Assembly (NCBI GenBank): GCA_023410475.1
Contig: JAEYPS010000012.1
Span: 1-64,000, forward strand
DNA from: Bacillota bacterium
Lineage (GTDB): Bacteria; Bacillota; Clostridia; Christensenellales; SZUA-584
Length of the DNA: 64,000 nucleotides
Direction of reading: 5' to 3'
Shown here: in pieces, positions 49,637-58,496 of the stretch
Numbering within the stretch: the first letter of the stretch is position 1
Layout of the letters: every line of letters starts with the position of its first letter
Made by a program: the position numbers and the translations under genes
The notes under the pieces: generated by a model
What the model was told of the DNA's origin: nothing
Databases searched by the model: none
The model's input: only the letters and a program-made list of their open reading frames with translations

Positions 49637-50728
49637 TTGTATTTTAAATATGTAGTGGTCGGGGCGGGGATATCGGGGCTTACTATAGCCGAGAGGATCG
49701 CGTCCGTTCATAAAGAAAAAGTTCTGGTAATAGAAAAGCGGCCTCATATAGGCGGTAACTGCTATGACTTTTACAATGACGACGGTATATTGATACACAA
49801 ATACGGGCCGCATATCTTTCATACTTCAAGGAAAGACGTTTTTGATTACCTGTCGCAGTTCACCAAATGGAATCTTTATCATCACAGAGTGCTTGCGTTC
49901 GTGGACGGTGCTTACTTGCCGCTGCCCATATGCGCCCGCACTATAAATATGCTCTATAACAAAAACCTTTCAACCGACGAAGTAAAGGGCTTTCTTGAAA
50001 GCGCTGCCGACCCGGCCAGGGAAATCAGATCAAGCGAAGACGTGGTGATAAGCCAGGCGGGAGAATATATTTACGAGAAGTTCTTTAAGCACTATACGAA
50101 AAAGCAGTGGGACATGGACGCGAGCGAGCTCGACCCTTACGTTATCTCCCGGGTGCCGGTGCGCTTTTCTATAGACGAGAGGTACTTCACGGACCGGTAT
50201 CAGGGAATGCCGTCTTATGGATATAGCCGGATGTTTGAGAATATGGTTAAGGACACGCGCATAAAGATACTGCTGAATACAGATTATAAAGAAGTTATAA
50301 AGGATATCAATTACGGGCTGCTTATATATACCGGGCAGATAGACGAGTATTTTAACTGTGATTTGGGAGCGCTTAAGTACAGGAGCCTGAACTTTGTTTT
50401 TGAGACGAAGGGCACCGAAAGCTTTCAGGACGTCGCGGTCGTCAATTACCCTAACGACTACGATTTTACGAGAATAACGGAGTATAAGAAGCTTACGGGA
50501 CAGAAACACTCAAAGACGACCATATCGATGGAATACCCGACATGGGATGCAGAGCCCTGCTATCCGGTGCCCGCCGACGAGCAGAAAAAGCTCTATGAAA
50601 AATACAGAGAAAGAGCCGCGGCAGAGAAAAATACGCTGTTTTTAGGGAGGCTTGCTTCGTATAAATACTGCAATATGGACGAGGCGGCGGGAGCCGCGCT
50701 GAGCCTCTTCAACGACGCTATAGAATAG
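49637..50728 (+). CDS. glf: UDP-galactopyranose mutase
   Basis: Converts UDP-galactopyranose to UDP-galactofuranose; 363 residues, FAD-dependent. The dinucleotide motif VVVGAGISGLTIAERIA, EKRPHIGGNCYD, HKYGPHIFHTS and YTKKQWDMDASELDPYVISRVPVRF are family features. The start is TTG at 49637, seven bases from GAGGTAAG. Expected product: galactofuranose for a surface glycan or glycolipid; a dedicated galactofuranosyltransferase was not seen other than the GT4 protein upstream. Confidence 0.95.
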   Translation: MYFKYVVVGAGISGLTIAERIASVHKEKVLVIEKRPHIGGNCYDFYNDDGILIHKYGPHIFHTSRKDVFDYLSQFTKWNLYHHRVLAFVDGAYLPLPICARTINMLYNKNLSTDEVKGFLESAADPAREIRSSEDVVISQAGEYIYEKFFKHYTKKQWDMDASELDPYVISRVPVRFSIDERYFTDRYQGMPSYGYSRMFENMVKDTRIKILLNTDYKEVIKDINYGLLIYTGQIDEYFNCDLGALKYRSLNFVFETKGTESFQDVAVVNYPNDYDFTRITEYKKLTGQKHSKTTISMEYPTWDAEPCYPVPADEQKKLYEKYRERAAAEKNTLFLGRLASYKYCNMDEAAGAALSLFNDAIE

Positions 50729-50791
50729 TCGCTGTTGATTTATGACGAAATTTCTGGTATTATCTTTCTCGGTATCTAATTTGGAGGGCTG

Positions 50792-51844
50792 ATGAAAAAA
50801 AGATCCCTGTTAAGTTTTATATATATAGGCGTAACCATAATCGTAATTCTGTTGATTCTTTTATTCGGATCCAGCCCGCTCGAAGACATAGGAGAGGCTC
50901 TTCGGGGTTTCAATATATGGTGGCTTCTTGCGTGCATAGGTGCGTTGCTTCTCTACTGGCTTATGGACGGTCTGCTGCTTCACGATATTACGGCTTATAT
51001 GTACAAGAGGGAGCCGCTTCTTCAATCCATAAAAATAGGCCTTATCGGATTATATTACTGCGCGCTCACGCCCTCGTCCACCGGCGGCCAGCCCATGCAG
51101 GTCGTATACATGAAGCGCAACAAAGTGCCGGTGGGTACGGCGACGTGTATTGTCTGTATCAAATTTGTGGTTTACGAGCTGTCGCTTTGTACGATATACA
51201 TTGCCGCGATGCTGGTTCGCGGAGCTGACTATTACAACAATCATAATCAGGCGTTCTGGCTTGCGGCGCTCGGTTTCGCGGTAAACCTTGTCGCAGTGTT
51301 TTTTATAATACTTACTATAGTAAACAAAAAGCTCGTGCTCAAAGCGGGAAGCTGGATAATACGCGTATTGGGCAGGATAAAGATAATAAAGAAGAAAGAA
51401 AATACGCTTGAGGGTTTCGAGAAGACGATAGACGACTATCATACCGCCGCGTCTTACATTTCAAGGTACAAGCTTCGCGCGCTGGGCTCGTATTTGATTT
51501 CCGTGCTCAACCTAGCGTTTTTATTCGTTATACCATATCTGATATATCTGTCGTTTGGGCGTCCCAACGGATACATGCTTTTTGACGTTTTCATTATGGG
51601 GGCGTTCCTGTTCCTCGCCGTATCGTTTGTTCCTCTTCCGGGAGCAGTCGGCGCGTCCGAGGGTGGTTTCATGCTGTTCTTCGGGCCGTTTTTCGGAGCG
51701 GGCACGGTTATCGCTATGCTGATATGGAGATTCCTGACTTACTACTTGATGCTGATTATAGGCAGCGTTCTCGTAGTGTTTGACGAGGTGTTTTCTATAC
51801 GCAAGGCAAAAAAACAAACCAGGCTCGAAGGAGCAAACAAATAA
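50792..51844 (+). CDS. Flippase-like membrane protein (UPF0104/LPG_synthase_TM)
   Basis: A 350-residue polytopic membrane protein with about eight helices. The motifs ALTPSSTGGQPMQVVYMKR and PLPGAVGASEGGFMLFFGP are the hallmark of the AglD/MprF flippase-domain family. GGAGGGCTG precedes the start. Co-transcription with the GT4 and glf genes suggests a role in flipping or polymerising a lipid-linked sugar; that is an inference. Confidence 0.88.
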   Translation: MKKRSLLSFIYIGVTIIVILLILLFGSSPLEDIGEALRGFNIWWLLACIGALLLYWLMDGLLLHDITAYMYKREPLLQSIKIGLIGLYYCALTPSSTGGQPMQVVYMKRNKVPVGTATCIVCIKFVVYELSLCTIYIAAMLVRGADYYNNHNQAFWLAALGFAVNLVAVFFIILTIVNKKLVLKAGSWIIRVLGRIKIIKKKENTLEGFEKTIDDYHTAASYISRYKLRALGSYLISVLNLAFLFVIPYLIYLSFGRPNGYMLFDVFIMGAFLFLAVSFVPLPGAVGASEGGFMLFFGPFFGAGTVIAMLIWRFLTYYLMLIIGSVLVVFDEVFSIRKAKKQTRLEGANK

Positions 51845-51860
51845 ACTTATTGTCCTGTCC

Positions 51861-51883
51861 GGCCTGCCTAAGGCCTTTTTTTA
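51861..51883 (+). terminator. Terminator of the glycan cassette
   Basis: GGCCT, GCCTA loop, AGGCC then seven Ts. Confidence 0.85.
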
Positions 51884-52013
51884 TTTCCAAATACTTTAAC
51901 CATTATTACTGGTTTGCCAGGTTATAAAATCAAATCATTACAGCCGGAATAATATCGGTAATGACCGCGTACGTTTTGAGGTAACTTAAAATCCGTTGCC
52001 GGAGGTTTTACTG

Positions 52014-53012
52014 ATGGAGCCCGTGCTCATCGCGGTCATCTCTTTGGTGTGCGCGTCTATCTTTGTCAACGGGTGGACGGACGCCCCGAACGCGATAACG
52101 ACTGTTGTTTCTACAAGAGTGCTCTCGCCAAAAGTGGCCATAGCCCTTGCCGCAGTATTCAATCTTTTAGGCGTTTTGTTTATGGGAACCGCCGTCGCGG
52201 AAACGATAGGAAATATCATAACGCTCACTCCCGGCAGGGACGCTCTCTTAACGCTCGCCGCGGCGCAGGTTTCGATAGTAGCGTGGGCGGTTGGCGCATG
52301 GAAGTTCGGGATACCGACGAGCGAAAGCCACGCGCTGGTCGCCGGTCTCAGCGGGGCAGCGCTGGCAGGTGGAGGGCTGTCGTCTATAAGCTGGGCAGAG
52401 TGGCAGAAGGTCTTGCTAGGGCTAGCAATATCGTCCGTTATGGGATTCGGCTCCGGATGGCTTGTGACCTCAATTGTAGCAAAAGTATTCGGGAATATGA
52501 AAAAGAGAGCCGCAAACAGGCTGTTTTCCACAGGGCAGGTCGTTTCTGCCTCCGCGATGGCGTTCAGCCACGGGGCCCAGGACGGTCAGAAGTTTATGGG
52601 CGTTCTTGCCTTCGCCCTGATGCTGGGAGGCAGAATGAAGGCAGAAGGTGAGTTTGCAGTGCCCGTTTGGATAATGGTTTTCTGCTCGCTGCTCATGGCT
52701 CTGGGAACATCCGTCGGAGGGCGCCGTATAATAAAGACTATGGGCATGGATATGGTGAAGATAGAAAAATATCAGGGATTCTCAGCGGAAATAGGCGCGT
52801 CCGTATGCATGATAGGCGCTACGGTATTCGGCATTCCGCTGAGCACGACGAATACGAAAGGAACTGCCATTATGGGCGCGGCGGCGGCCAGGCGCGTTTC
52901 CAACGTAAACTGGACAGTCGTTAAGGACATGTTTACGGCATGGATACTGACATTCCCGTGCTGCGCGCTTATAGGGTATTTCACCGCGCTGCTGCTGCGC
53001 GCGATTTTCTAA
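52014..53012 (+). CDS. pit: Inorganic phosphate transporter, PiT family
   Basis: A 332-residue cation-coupled phosphate permease with about ten membrane segments. The N-terminal family signature VNGWTDAPNAITTVVSTRVL and internal repeat AFSHGAQDGQKFMGV (GA-x-D-G-Q) plus GIPLSTTNTKGTAIMGA are characteristic. The start at 52014 follows GGAGG. It is directly followed by the DUF47 gene, a usual pair. Confidence 0.95.
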   Translation: MEPVLIAVISLVCASIFVNGWTDAPNAITTVVSTRVLSPKVAIALAAVFNLLGVLFMGTAVAETIGNIITLTPGRDALLTLAAAQVSIVAWAVGAWKFGIPTSESHALVAGLSGAALAGGGLSSISWAEWQKVLLGLAISSVMGFGSGWLVTSIVAKVFGNMKKRAANRLFSTGQVVSASAMAFSHGAQDGQKFMGVLAFALMLGGRMKAEGEFAVPVWIMVFCSLLMALGTSVGGRRIIKTMGMDMVKIEKYQGFSAEIGASVCMIGATVFGIPLSTTNTKGTAIMGAAAARRVSNVNWTVVKDMFTAWILTFPCCALIGYFTALLLRAIF

Positions 53013-53030
53013 AGGAGACGAAGAGCAGAC

Positions 53031-53645
53031 ATGTCCGCGGCAAAGATGAAAATCGATTACATAGACATGCTCACTAAAAGCGCTCAATACGCTTCAAAGG
53101 CCGCCGGTATTCTGAAGGATATGTTTGACAGCGGTTTACTGCTCGAAGCCAAAAAAGCGGCTGTTAAAAAAGTTGGTCAGGATGCGCATAGTCATATGCT
53201 TTTTCTTTGCGGCCGTCTATGCAGCGCCTTTATTACTCCGATAGACAGGGACGATATATACAGCATAGCAAGCGAAACGGTACGCATAACCCGAAGCATT
53301 GACTGCGTAGCTGACCGTATATGGGCGCTGCGCGTGTCGGGTGTTACACCTTATATGAAGGCTATGGCCGACTGTATTGTAAAGGCCTGCGGAAAACTGA
53401 CCGCAATGATTTCGAAGATAAGAGTTAAGACCGGGAAAGGCAATGAGTTTATGCCGGAGATAAACCGTATAGCACAAGCGGGCCGAAGCTGCCATAACGA
53501 AGCGTTAAAGGAGCTGTTTAAAAACGAAAAAGACGCGATTGTGCTTATAAAGATAAACGAGGTCTACACAGAGCTCAGAAACGCTCTTGAAAATTGTTTG
53601 GATGCAGCCGAGCGCGTGTATGGCGTAATAATAACTAAAACTTAA
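53031..53645 (+). CDS. DUF47 PhoU-like protein (YkaA/TIGR00153 type)
   Basis: A 204-residue helical, PhoU-like protein that accompanies PiT permeases and is thought to regulate them. Conserved Asp/Glu-rich helices SEKE-type include IASETVRITRSIDCVADRIWALRVSG and MSKIRVKTGKGNEFMPEINR. AAAGGAGA precedes the start 18 bases after the pit stop. The acidic residues would bind metal ions. Confidence 0.9.
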   Translation: MSAAKMKIDYIDMLTKSAQYASKAAGILKDMFDSGLLLEAKKAAVKKVGQDAHSHMLFLCGRLCSAFITPIDRDDIYSIASETVRITRSIDCVADRIWALRVSGVTPYMKAMADCIVKACGKLTAMISKIRVKTGKGNEFMPEINRIAQAGRSCHNEALKELFKNEKDAIVLIKINEVYTELRNALENCLDAAERVYGVIITKT

Positions 53646-53805
53646 AGCTTTGAGCCACCATACGCATACAGCACAAAAATGAAATTCTTAAGATTCAAAA
53701 TTAAATGCTTTTCGCAGTAGTTTGCTTCATAAGTATAGAAAAGACCGATAAAGCGGCGGACAAAGATAGTTTAGGATTTATCAGGGATGATATCGGAGGA
53801 GTTCT

Positions 53806-54501
53806 ATGTTTGAAATCATCAGCATTATCAAGGATTTGCTTTTTTTTGCGGGGTATCTTTCATCCGGCAAAACGTTCCCGAAACCGCTGACGAAGGAGGA
53901 AGAGGCGGAATGCCTCAATAAGTGCGCAAAGGGAGACGAAGAGGCAAAGAGCAGACTGGTAGAGCATAATCTGAGACTTGTTGCGCATATAGTAAAAAAA
54001 TACCAAAACACTTCTCTTTCCAGCGACGACCTTATTTCAATTGGCACTATCGGGCTTATCAAAGCTGTAAACTCGTTTCTGCCCAAAAAGGGGACGCAGC
54101 TTGCGACGTACGCAGCAAAATGCATTGAAAACGAGGTGCTTATGGCGCTGCGCTCAAGCAAGAAGGCAAGGTGTGAGGTGTCGCTGAGCGATCCTATCGG
54201 CATCGATAAAGAAGGCAACGAGATCTCGCTGATAGACATACTGGGCACGAGAGAAGACCTTGTCTCAGAGCAGGCGGAGCTTAGGATACAGACAAAGAAG
54301 CTCTACGGATTGCTCGGGAAATGCCTCACAAGAAGGGAAAAGGCGGTGATCGAAATGCGCTATGGCCTGGGCGGGCTGCGCCCGCAGACTCAGCGGGAGA
54401 TCGCGAAAAAGACCGGCATATCGCGCTCGTATGTTTCAAGGATCGAAAGCAAAGCGATAGCGAAGCTCGCGGAAGAGCTTGCCAAGAACGCCGGACTTTA
54501 G
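53806..54501 (+). CDS. sigK: RNA polymerase sporulation sigma factor SigK
   Basis: A 231-residue mother-cell sigma factor. The pro-sequence-like hydrophobic start MFEIISIIKDLLFFAGY is followed by NLRLVAHIVKKYQNTSLSSDDLISIGTIGLIKAVNSFLPKKGTQLATYAAKCIENEVLM and region 4 TRREKAVIEMRYGLGG, QREIAKKTGISRSYVSRIESKAIAKL. It is one uninterrupted gene, with no skin-type insertion. GGAGGAG precedes the ATG. Together with SigH it suggests a sporulating lineage. Confidence 0.94.
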   Translation: MFEIISIIKDLLFFAGYLSSGKTFPKPLTKEEEAECLNKCAKGDEEAKSRLVEHNLRLVAHIVKKYQNTSLSSDDLISIGTIGLIKAVNSFLPKKGTQLATYAAKCIENEVLMALRSSKKARCEVSLSDPIGIDKEGNEISLIDILGTREDLVSEQAELRIQTKKLYGLLGKCLTRREKAVIEMRYGLGGLRPQTQREIAKKTGISRSYVSRIESKAIAKLAEELAKNAGL

Positions 54502-54624
54502 TTTTACGAAAGATTGGTTTTAACCCGATGGAAATAATTAATAGCTGTTTGTTTTTTAAACGCATTGCTTTTGTAATACTTATGTAATAAAATTTAAATA
54601 TAAATATACTGTAACCGAAATGGC

Positions 54625-54652
54625 CTGACTGAAATAATATTATTTGAGTCAG
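54625..54652. other. 28-bp palindrome upstream of the WecA/TagO-type gene
   Basis: CTGACT-G-AAATAAT / ATTATTT-G-AGTCAG is a perfect dyad except for one symmetric G/G pair. It lies 34 bases before the start of the downstream gene and is not followed by Ts, so it is more like a protein-binding operator or an mRNA hairpin than a terminator. Confidence 0.6.
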
Positions 54653-54685
54653 ATCGCAGTATAACACGTGGTCAAAGGATTTATA

Positions 54686-55726
54686 ATGCTGAACCTTATT
54701 CTGTCTGTAAGCATCCCTTTTTTGATATCGTTGTTTCTTACCCCGCTTATGATGTTCATTGCCAGGAAGAAAAACATCATGGACATGCCGTCGGGAAGGA
54801 AAGAACATACGGAGCCTGTGCCCCTTATGGGCGGGGTAGCCATTTTTATAGCGTGTGTAATTTCATTTATACTGTTCTCAAAATCGACAGCTAATTATGT
54901 ACTGCCCATACTGATAATAGGAGCGACCTCTATAGCCGTAATGGGGCTTATTGACGATATACTGTCACTTAGCGCCAAGAGAAGGCTCGCTATTCTGTTT
55001 GTTGTAGCTCTTATAGTGTTTTTCGGGTGCCTTCAGTTCTACTTGGACACACAGCACCTTATAAGGGGAAGCGCACTCGGAATAATAGTATTCTCGTTTT
55101 TTATAATTGTCTGGATCGTGGGGATAACCAACGCGATAAACTTCTCAGACGGCCTTGACGGACTCGCTAGCCATCTTTCCGGAATTTCTGCGATATCGTT
55201 TGCCATAATATTCGCGCATCAGGGCAGGGATATGCTGGCACTGCCTATGGCGCTTGCGCTGTGCGGAGCCATAGCGGGCTTCATACCATACAACAGAAAC
55301 CCCGCGATGATATTCATGGGCGACTCGGGAAGCATGTTTATAGGGTTTATACTCAGCCTTCTTTCCATTTCGAGCATAAGGCATGAGAGCTCATTGTTCG
55401 CTTTGATAGTGCCTATCTATCTTCTGTTTGTCCCCATAATGGATATGGGAATGTCCGTCTTAAGGCGCATAGTAACCGGAAAACCTATAATGTCCCCCGA
55501 CAAAGAGCATTTCCATCATCAGCTCAATAAACGGTTTTCAAACCATATAGCAGTGGTTATAATACTTTCGCTTGTCCAGATACTATTCTCTGCAGTAGGG
55601 ATATTTGTGTTCATCAACAAAGCTTTTAAACTGGGCGTGGCCGTTCTCGCGGCTGTCGTATTGCTGTTTTCAATATACACCGTCATATCTTCACTCAAAG
55701 CAAAACGCCTGGGCAACGGTTCGTAA
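54686..55726 (+). CDS. tagO: Undecaprenyl-phosphate sugar-1-phosphate transferase, WecA/TagO/MraY family
   Basis: A 346-residue membrane enzyme that transfers a HexNAc 1-phosphate (probably GlcNAc-1-P) to undecaprenyl phosphate for wall-polymer synthesis. Seen: RKEHTEPVPLMGGVAIF, GLIDDILSLSAKRRL, the NAINFSDGLDGLASHLS catalytic segment and KEHFHHQLNKRFSNH. ATG at 54686 follows AAAGGA. The call to TagO rather than MraY rests on the HHQL-type loop and on the location outside the mur cluster. Confidence 0.92.
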   Translation: MLNLILSVSIPFLISLFLTPLMMFIARKKNIMDMPSGRKEHTEPVPLMGGVAIFIACVISFILFSKSTANYVLPILIIGATSIAVMGLIDDILSLSAKRRLAILFVVALIVFFGCLQFYLDTQHLIRGSALGIIVFSFFIIVWIVGITNAINFSDGLDGLASHLSGISAISFAIIFAHQGRDMLALPMALALCGAIAGFIPYNRNPAMIFMGDSGSMFIGFILSLLSISSIRHESSLFALIVPIYLLFVPIMDMGMSVLRRIVTGKPIMSPDKEHFHHQLNKRFSNHIAVVIILSLVQILFSAVGIFVFINKAFKLGVAVLAAVVLLFSIYTVISSLKAKRLGNGS

Positions 55727-55893
55727 TATCATTTATTCATTCTTCCCATTTTAGAGAAGGCCGGCACGTTTGCTGTACACGGTTTATCTCAGGCTGCTTC
55801 CATAAAGGCCACGTATAACTAAACCGGCGGGATATCTAAAAATACTGGACTTTATTTCCGTGTAATGGTTTAATATTTCCTGAAGGAGACGAC

Positions 55894-56751
55894 ATGATAT
55901 ACTTCGGGCCGGCCGGCAACTCTGACAGCTTTTATAATGAAGGGCACAAGCATACCGCAGAGGCGTTCGAATGGATAGCCGCTATGGGGCTTAACGCGTA
56001 TGAATACTCTTTTGGCAGGGGCGTCAGGCTGCGCCAAGAGACGGCAGCCGAGATTGGAAGAAAGGCCGCGCAGTCGGGAGTTGTGCTCAGCGTTCACGCG
56101 CCGTACTATATAAACTTCGCGACTGAAGAGCCGCTAAAGGCTGAGGCAAGCGTGAGGTATCTCGCGGAGTCTGCCCGGGCCGCGTCATGGATGGGCGCGA
56201 GGCGCGTAGTGTTCCACGCCGGCTCACAGGGAGCTCTTACGAGGGGCGAGGCTTTCGCGCGGGTCAAACAGGGGCTTGAAGCCGCTGTGGAAGTCCTTAA
56301 AAGCGAAGGCTTGTGGGAGGCGCATATATGCCCCGAAACTATGGGAAGGATAAAACAGATAGGCGACCTCGATGAAGTAATAGAGTTTTGCCGTATTGAT
56401 GAGCGTATCGTCCCAGCCATAGACTTCGGTCATCTGCACGCGAGAGGCAGGGGCGCTATCAATACCGAGGAAGACTACGCGTTCATACTTGACAGGCTTT
56501 CGGATGAGCTTGGCGGTTACAGGGCTAAAAGGTTCCATGTGCATTTTTCAAGGATAGAATATACGGCGGCAGGGGAAAAAGCTCACAGGACGTTTGCCGA
56601 TAAAGAGTTCGGGCCGGATTTCAGGCCTCTGGCAAAGCTAATGGCAAAGCGCAGCCTTGAGCCCGTTGTGATATGCGAATCAAAAGGCACCATGGCCGAA
56701 GACGCGGCTGATATGAAAAGACAGTATACGGAGGAACTTGAGAAGCTATGA
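55894..56751 (+). CDS. Endonuclease IV-like TIM-barrel protein (AP endonuclease 2 family)
   Basis: A 285-residue homologue of Nfo. Metal-ligand segments are present: SVHAPYYIN, VVFHAGSQG, ICPETMGRIKQIG, PAIDFGHLHARGRG, FHVHFSRIEYTAAGEKAHR and CESKG near the end. A role in repair of abasic sites is likely but a xylose-isomerase-like role cannot be excluded. GGAGAC precedes the start. It overlaps the following peptidase gene by four bases. Confidence 0.87.
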   Translation: MIYFGPAGNSDSFYNEGHKHTAEAFEWIAAMGLNAYEYSFGRGVRLRQETAAEIGRKAAQSGVVLSVHAPYYINFATEEPLKAEASVRYLAESARAASWMGARRVVFHAGSQGALTRGEAFARVKQGLEAAVEVLKSEGLWEAHICPETMGRIKQIGDLDEVIEFCRIDERIVPAIDFGHLHARGRGAINTEEDYAFILDRLSDELGGYRAKRFHVHFSRIEYTAAGEKAHRTFADKEFGPDFRPLAKLMAKRSLEPVVICESKGTMAEDAADMKRQYTEELEKL

Positions 56752-57806
56752 GGATAACGAAACTAAGAGAAATAATGCATAAAGCAGGAGCAGACGCGGC
56801 TCTTATCACATCGCCCGTAAACGTAAGGTATTACTCGGGCTTTTCGGGCGTCAGCAGCCAGCTCCTGATAACGCCTGACAAAAAGCTTTTCTTTACCGAT
56901 TTCAGGTATACCGAGCAGGCCGAAGCCGAGACGGACTTCACGGTAGTCGAGACGAACGGCAATGAGCGCATCAAAGCGATATTCGAATATGCCGAGAAAG
57001 AAGGCGTCAAGCGGATAGGTGCGGATCTGTCCGAAATATCTTACTATTCATATAGAAGTTACCTGCGTCATATAAGCGAAGAAGGCTTGATAGATCTCTC
57101 ATCCGAGGTTTCAAACCAGAGGAGCGTAAAGGACGAAGGCGAGATAGAGCTTATCTCGAAAGGAGCAAAGCACAACGACGAGCTGTTTACCCATCTTTGC
57201 GGCCTTTTAAAGCCGGGCGTCAGCGAAACGGATATAAAGGCCGAAATAGTGTATTACATGAACAGGCGCGGAGCGGAAACTGCTTTTGACCCTATCGTTG
57301 CTTCAGGTCCTAATTCCAGCCTGCCGCACGCTACTCCGACGGGCAAAAAGATTGAAGCGGGCGATTTTGTGACTATTGACTACGGCTGCAGATTCGAAGG
57401 ATATTGCTCGGATTTCACGAGGACTGTGGCTATTTCCCGTATAGACAAAGACATGGAAAAAGTATATGATATAGTGAACCGCGCGGGAGAGAAGGCGTTT
57501 GAAGCCTTGAAACCGGGCGTCATGGCAAGGGATGTCGACGCGGCCGCGAGAGATCATATCGCTGAGGCGGGGTACGCGGAGTCGTTCGGGCACGGTCTTG
57601 GGCACGGTGTCGGCATGTTCATACACGAGGCTCCCACGCTTAACGCACTGTCGGATGAGACGCTGAGACCCGGCATGGTGGTAACGATAGAACCGGGCAT
57701 ATACTTAAAGGGCAGGTATGGCGTGCGCATCGAGGATCTATGCGTCGTGACAAAAGACGGATTTAAAAACCTCACGGCCGCGCCGCGGGAAATGATAATT
57801 ATTTAA
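56748..57806 (+). CDS. pepP: M24-family Xaa-Pro aminopeptidase-like protein
   Basis: A 352-residue creatinase-fold metallopeptidase. The N-terminal domain includes SPVNVRYYSGFSG. The two-metal site is complete: DYGCRFEGYCSDFTRT with the two Asp, HGLGHGVGMFIHE, EPGIYLKGRYGVRIED with the Glu. It lies between the endonuclease IV-like gene and efp, an arrangement common in Firmicutes (pepQ-efp). Substrate: peptides with Pro at the second position. Confidence 0.93.
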   Translation: MRITKLREIMHKAGADAALITSPVNVRYYSGFSGVSSQLLITPDKKLFFTDFRYTEQAEAETDFTVVETNGNERIKAIFEYAEKEGVKRIGADLSEISYYSYRSYLRHISEEGLIDLSSEVSNQRSVKDEGEIELISKGAKHNDELFTHLCGLLKPGVSETDIKAEIVYYMNRRGAETAFDPIVASGPNSSLPHATPTGKKIEAGDFVTIDYGCRFEGYCSDFTRTVAISRIDKDMEKVYDIVNRAGEKAFEALKPGVMARDVDAAARDHIAEAGYAESFGHGLGHGVGMFIHEAPTLNALSDETLRPGMVVTIEPGIYLKGRYGVRIEDLCVVTKDGFKNLTAAPREMIII

Positions 57807-57819
57807 CTTGGAGGAAGAT

Positions 57820-58377
57820 ATGGTTACAGCCGGAGATTTCAGAAAAGGACTGACGATCGAGATAGACGGTCAGGTATGGGTGATCGTAGATTTTCAGCAC
57901 GTTAAGCCGGGAAAAGGCGCAGCGTTTGTCCGCACGAAGATGAAGAACATAATGCAGGGAAACGTGCTTGAAAAGACGTTTAACCCGACCGAGAAGTTTG
58001 AGAACGCTCACGTTGAGAAGAAGGAAATGCAGTACCTCTACAACGACGGAGAGCTTTATCATTTTATGGACAACGAGACGTACGAGCAGCTTCCGCTTAA
58101 CAAAGACAAGGTCGAAGACGCTATGAACTATATAAAAGAGAACATGACTGTTACTATAAAGTTCTTTAAGGGCGAGGCGTTTTCCGTAGAGCCGCCTAAT
58201 TTTGTAGAGCTTCAGATTGCCGAGACGGAGCCGGGCTTCAAGGGCGATACTGCTACCGGCGGCAACAAGCCCGCTATACTTGAGACGGGCGCTAAGATAA
58301 TGGTTCCTCTGTTCATCAATGAGGGTGACATGATAAGGGTGGACACCCGCACCGGGGAATACATGGAGAGAGCGTAG
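57820..58377 (+). CDS. efp: Translation elongation factor P
   Basis: A 185-residue factor that relieves ribosome stalling at polyproline. The tip loop KPGKGAAFVRTKMKN holds a Lys at the position modified in several bacteria. The C-terminal ETGAKIMVPLFINEGDMIRVDTRTGEYMERA is complete. The start at 57820 follows GGAGGAAG; an ATG four codons upstream has no support. The upstream aminopeptidase gene is a frequent neighbour. Confidence 0.97.
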   Translation: MVTAGDFRKGLTIEIDGQVWVIVDFQHVKPGKGAAFVRTKMKNIMQGNVLEKTFNPTEKFENAHVEKKEMQYLYNDGELYHFMDNETYEQLPLNKDKVEDAMNYIKENMTVTIKFFKGEAFSVEPPNFVELQIAETEPGFKGDTATGGNKPAILETGAKIMVPLFINEGDMIRVDTRTGEYMERA

Positions 58378-58383
58378 ATTAAA

Positions 58384-58412
58384 AGGGCTCGGGAGGCCGG
58401 GCCTTTTTTTTT
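58384..58412 (+). terminator. Terminator after efp
   Basis: AGGGC-T-CGG with CCG-G-GCC (GAGG loop) followed by nine Ts. Confidence 0.85.
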
Positions 58413-58496
58413 ATTGCCGCGGACGCTTGACTCGAATATATTTTAATATTAACATATTGGATAAAGCAGGAGAGCATACCAGAGGGAGGAAAAGCA

